The notes beneath the pieces were generated by a model. It was not told the origin of the DNA, did no database searches, and saw nothing but the letters and a program-made list of their open reading frames with translations. Made by a program: the position numbers and the translations under genes. From UBA4416 sp963422675 (lineage in GTDB: Bacteria; Bacteroidota; Bacteroidia; B-17B0; Aurantibacillaceae), in the NCBI GenBank assembly GCA_963422675.2, contig CAXVYS010000008.1, positions 62,001-126,000 of the forward strand: a stretch of DNA of 64,000 nt, written 5' to 3'. The first letter of the stretch is position 1; every line of letters starts with the position of its first letter. Positions 61,332 to 64,000 of this stretch are shown one piece after another.

Positions 61332-61652
61332 ATGAAGCAGCCGGAACCTACCAGGGGCTGCTTACTGGCCTTAAAAGATTTGATTTTAAGACTCGATCCA
61401 AATATTACGCAACAACGTAAATTTCAAATTCCGTTTTTTTATTATAAAGATAAGAAACTGTGTTTTTTGTGGGTACATAAAAAACAACCTCTGATTGGAT
61501 TTGTGGAAGATAAAACCATTTATCCAAAGAAAGACGGTATAAAACGAAAAGATAAAATGGAAACGATGTACTTTGATGCTAATGCAGATATTCCTATTAA
61601 ATTGATTATGAGTAATCTTAAGAAAACCATCAAGCTGTATCACACATTATAG
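61332..61652 (+). CDS. Short DUF1801-like protein
   Basis: 106 residues. LKDLILRLDPNITQQRKFQIPFFYYKDKKLCFLWVHKKQPLIGFVED corresponds to the DUF1801 core (IRxLI ... KWxxPxFxYxxK ... xxGF), in a shorter form than the protein at 531-941. Function unknown. Lone plus-strand gene in a minus-strand area. Confidence 0.7.
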   Translation: MKQPEPTRGCLLALKDLILRLDPNITQQRKFQIPFFYYKDKKLCFLWVHKKQPLIGFVEDKTIYPKKDGIKRKDKMETMYFDANADIPIKLIMSNLKKTIKLYHTL

Positions 61653-61739
61653 CGTTTACTTTCTCTGTTCAGAAAAATTATCTCATAAAAAAGGCTTAGA
61701 TATAATTCCAAACCTTTTCCATTTATTCAAACCAGAGAT

Positions 61740-62252
61740 CTAATTGGTCTCATTTACCTTTAAAAAGCCTTCTAACTTATCAAATGTTTCCTGCCAGCCT
61801 TTTACACAATCATCATACATTTCAGCCGGTATGCCTTCGTGTATTAAAGTGAAATCCGTTTTACCATAATTTTCATCAAACTCAAGAGTAATGATTAACT
61901 CCTTAGGCCAGTTACCGGGCAGTCCCACTTCTGAAGCAGAAATAATATTTCCCTTACTATCCGAAAAATGGTCGGTGAATACTATTTTACGGCCATCTTC
62001 TATTTCCTTATAAATACCTGTTGACCACATTTCTTTATGGTCCTTATCTTTCATACAAGCAAGGTATTTTCCCCCTACTTTAAAATCAATTGAAAAGTGT
62101 GGACATGTGTAATGTTTTGGACCCCACCACTTCTTAATATTTTCTGGTTCGGTCCAGGCTTTCCACACTTTTTCTAATGAGCAGGTAAATATCCGGCTAA
62201 TAACAATGGTTTTTTCTGAGGTTTCCGGGGTTTTATGATCTGTCGTTTTCAT
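61740..62252 (-). CDS. SRPBCC/AHSA1 domain protein
   Basis: 170 residues from MKTTDHKTPETSEKTIVISRIF; the upstream in-frame start at 62285 would add a hydrophobic stretch and is less likely. RIFTCSLEKVWKAWTEPENIKKWWGPKHYT is the typical AHSA1 entry, with FKVGGKYLACMKDK and GWQETFDKLEGFLK at the end. Ligand unknown. Sequence 3' of it shows only a weak T-rich end. Confidence 0.88.
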   Translation of the reverse strand: MKTTDHKTPETSEKTIVISRIFTCSLEKVWKAWTEPENIKKWWGPKHYTCPHFSIDFKVGGKYLACMKDKDHKEMWSTGIYKEIEDGRKIVFTDHFSDSKGNIISASEVGLPGNWPKELIITLEFDENYGKTDFTLIHEGIPAEMYDDCVKGWQETFDKLEGFLKVNETN

Positions 62253-62443
62253 AGGAATAATTTTAAGGATAAATACTAATGCCATGCATCGTCATGAACT
62301 ACCTATCATAAATCAAACCGGATGCCAGCAATAAATGGGGCAAAGGAACCACAACATTACACCTACAATATAATCGTTAATTTAGAATTTTAAATACGGG
62401 CAAAACTTCCTCAAAAGGTAAAATACAAAAGTTTATTATATAA

Positions 62444-63070
62444 TTAATTACCCAATTTCTTTAATACTTTTTCTACGCGAATGCGTTTAGTATCTTTTTC
62501 TATTTCGCCAAGGCGCGAGGTTAACGTTTTAATGAAGATCTTCTTGTTTTTATCATTAATTATGGGCAACGCATTTTCTGCGTACATAGGAAGCTGATTT
62601 GTTGGGCTTTTCAATAAGCGTTCATTTAATAATGAAAAGGCATTGGCAGCGTATTCCTTTATAGCACAAAGTTTAATCAATATAGCCACGCAATGGTCGT
62701 TCGTTATAACTGATCCTTTATCTGCCACAGCTATAATTTTTGAAAGGGCCGAGTAAATTATTTTCGGATTTTCGTTTGTAACAGCATTTAAAGCCGTCAT
62801 AGCGCCCCATTGCAAGCGATTATTTTTGTTTTCTAAAAGCGCCACCAGTTCATTCGTATAATCTGCCAGCAATTCAGGTTTTAACGTACCAATCTCATAA
62901 AGTACTTTGATACAATCACTTTGAATCGCTTTATCTTTGTTATGAAGGTTTTCAACTAACTCCTTAACCGCCTTTTTATTTTTTGTAGATACAACACTTT
63001 TTGCCAATTCCTGATTAGGCAGTTCATCTCTTCTACCCAGTGATGACGCTAGTTTTTCTATAATACTCAT
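62444..63070 (-). CDS. HEAT-repeat protein
   Basis: 208 residues, entirely helical. About five HEAT-like units: KAVKELVENLHNKDKAIQSDCIKVLYEIGTLKP, YTNELVALLENKNNRLQWGAMTALNAVTNENP and similar. No signal peptide. HEAT solenoids are protein- or nucleic-acid-binding scaffolds; DNA glycosylases of the AlkD type share the fold but their catalytic features are not evident here. 47 bases downstream of the quinone oxidoreductase gene on the same strand. Confidence 0.75.
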   Translation of the reverse strand: MSIIEKLASSLGRRDELPNQELAKSVVSTKNKKAVKELVENLHNKDKAIQSDCIKVLYEIGTLKPELLADYTNELVALLENKNNRLQWGAMTALNAVTNENPKIIYSALSKIIAVADKGSVITNDHCVAILIKLCAIKEYAANAFSLLNERLLKSPTNQLPMYAENALPIINDKNKKIFIKTLTSRLGEIEKDTKRIRVEKVLKKLGN

Positions 63071-63117
63071 TCTTTTAAAATTAATCTCTAATGTATACAG
63101 ATGTTATATCCTACCTT

Positions 63118-64000
63118 TTATTCCAAACCAGGTATTAATACTATTTTACTCGAACTTTTTCCCTGTTCCAAATAGTCGTGTGCTTTTCTACCTTCTGATA
63201 ATTTGAACTTTACAGGTTCTTTTAGTTTTATGTCGCCATTAACGATCCATTCAAATAATTGTTTTGCTCTGTCTTTTCTTTCCTGTTCAGTAGTTAAGTA
63301 GCTCCATAAATCACCACCGGTTAAGGTTTTACTTGTATCCATAAGCATTCTTGGATCAATTGGTTTCGGGTCGCCACCACTCATTCCATAAAACACAACT
63401 GTTCCACATTTTTTGGTAACGTCAAAACTGTCGGTTAGCGTAGAACCCACACTATCAAAAACCACATCAACGCCTTTGTTGTTGGTAATTTCCAAAACTT
63501 TAGATTTCCAGTCTTCGTTTAGTAACAGAGCATAATCTGCTTTACAATCTATAATGGTTTCAATTTTATCTTTATCTCTTGATAAACCAATTACTTTAGC
63601 TCCCTTCATTTTGCAAATCTGGGTCAGTATTTGACCAACCCCACCGGCAGCAGCATGTATCAGCACAACGTCATTTGCCTGTACTTTATAGCTATTTAAT
63701 GATAAATAATGCGCTGTTAACCCTTGTAATAGAACTGATGCGGCTACTATAAATTCAATATGATCAGGAATTGGAATGATGTTAGCAACAGGTACCACTA
63801 CATATTCTGCATTTGCAAAAGGTACATCTGTAAAAGCAACTCTTTCTCCAATTTTATAATGCCTGGAGTTTGATTTAACTATAATTCCGGCACCTTCATA
63901 ACCGGCAATAAACGGAGGTATTCCCTTTAAATGATAATTCCCTTTTCTTCTATAAATATCCGCATAGTTTAAACCTATGGCTTTCATTTTAACCAAAACT
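63118..64000 (-). CDS. NADPH:quinone oxidoreductase, MDR family (N-terminus cut by window edge)
   Basis: The frame is open to the last base of the window; the TTG at 63996 is not a real start because the codons around it read VLVKMKAIGLNYADIYRRKG, the usual interior of this family after ~30 N-terminal residues. Motifs: PPFIAGYEGAGII, ERVAFTDV, and the Rossmann motif VLIHAAAGGVGQILTQICKMKGAKVIGLS, then FDSVGS and FYGMSGG. Zinc-free medium-chain reductase that reduces quinones with NADPH. 294 codons visible. Confidence 0.9.
   Translation of the reverse strand, partial: VLVKMKAIGLNYADIYRRKGNYHLKGIPPFIAGYEGAGIIVKSNSRHYKIGERVAFTDVPFANAEYVVVPVANIIPIPDHIEFIVAASVLLQGLTAHYLSLNSYKVQANDVVLIHAAAGGVGQILTQICKMKGAKVIGLSRDKDKIETIIDCKADYALLLNEDWKSKVLEITNNKGVDVVFDSVGSTLTDSFDVTKKCGTVVFYGMSGGDPKPIDPRMLMDTSKTLTGGDLWSYLTTEQERKDRAKQLFEWIVNGDIKLKEPVKFKLSEGRKAHDYLEQGKSSSKIVLIPGLE

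Noticed and set aside
63118..63996. TTG at 63996 as start of the quinone oxidoreductase
   Set aside because: About 30 family-typical N-terminal residues would be missing and the frame is open to the window edge; the gene continues outside.

Overview
This 64-kb window is chromosomal DNA of a member of the Bacteroidota (Flavobacteriia/Sphingobacteriia/Chitinophagia type; I cannot name a genus). Evidence: two large surface proteins end in type IX secretion (T9SS) sorting domains; promoters match the Bacteroidota pattern TTG-N20-TAnnTTTG; genes lack Shine-Dalgarno sequences and start in A-rich leaders; DNA is AT-rich throughout. No rRNA, tRNA, CRISPR array, intact IS element or replication origin was recognised.

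Left part (1-23.6 kb) is mostly housekeeping and metabolism: a DsbA-like fragment at the edge, dihydrolipoyl dehydrogenase, a LacI-type regulator with its own operators, a Nudix hydrolase divergent from a pyrE operon, a DEAD-box helicase, elongation factor P, small stress/SRPBCC proteins, an SBBP-repeat T9SS cargo, a cold-shock protein with a long leader, a CoA-ligase/PaaK/thioesterase operon, a GDPD-like protein with an altered active site, a 1462-residue modular T9SS adhesin, and two paralogous ArsR regulators with clear operators.

The core of interest is 23.7-60.6 kb. Two convergent operons each encode half of one atypical type II secretion/type IV pilus-like machine. The left, plus-strand operon (23.77-27.88 kb) holds a MORN/YwqK-like protein, a GspK/PilX-like minor pseudopilin, GspI-like and GspJ-like pseudopilins and GspF. 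The right, minus-strand operon (60.57 down to 32.35 kb) holds GspG, a short prepilin peptidase, GspE, the secretin GspD, a GspL-like PilM/PilN fusion, a GspM/PilO-like protein, a fibronectin-III lipoprotein and a GspC/PilP-like protein. After one 237-bp gap it continues into secreted proteins, an OmpH/Skp-like chaperone, a lipoprotein, a 2278-residue TcB/SpvB-like giant, a periplasmic protein and a 3125-residue RHS protein followed by a lipoprotein. Both giants have signal peptides but no T9SS sorting domain. The simplest reading is that this is a dedicated two-step (Sec, then T2SS-like) export system for an RHS/Tc-like surface or toxin complex, with its own periplasmic helpers.

Between the two half-operons (27.9-32.3 kb) lies a scarred accessory patch: two tyrosine-recombinase fragments in opposite orientation, an inverted repeat that looks like a recombinase core site, two lipoprotein/TPR genes, an apparently 5'-truncated ORF that could be an orphan RHS tip, an XRE regulator paired with a HEPN-motif protein, and a possible mobile-element primase remnant. 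Inverting 27.9-60.6 kb would restore a single contiguous secretion operon, so the split may be a recombination product.

Right end (60.7-64 kb): group II truncated haemoglobin, DUF1801 protein, AHSA1 protein, HEAT-repeat protein and a quinone oxidoreductase running off the window.
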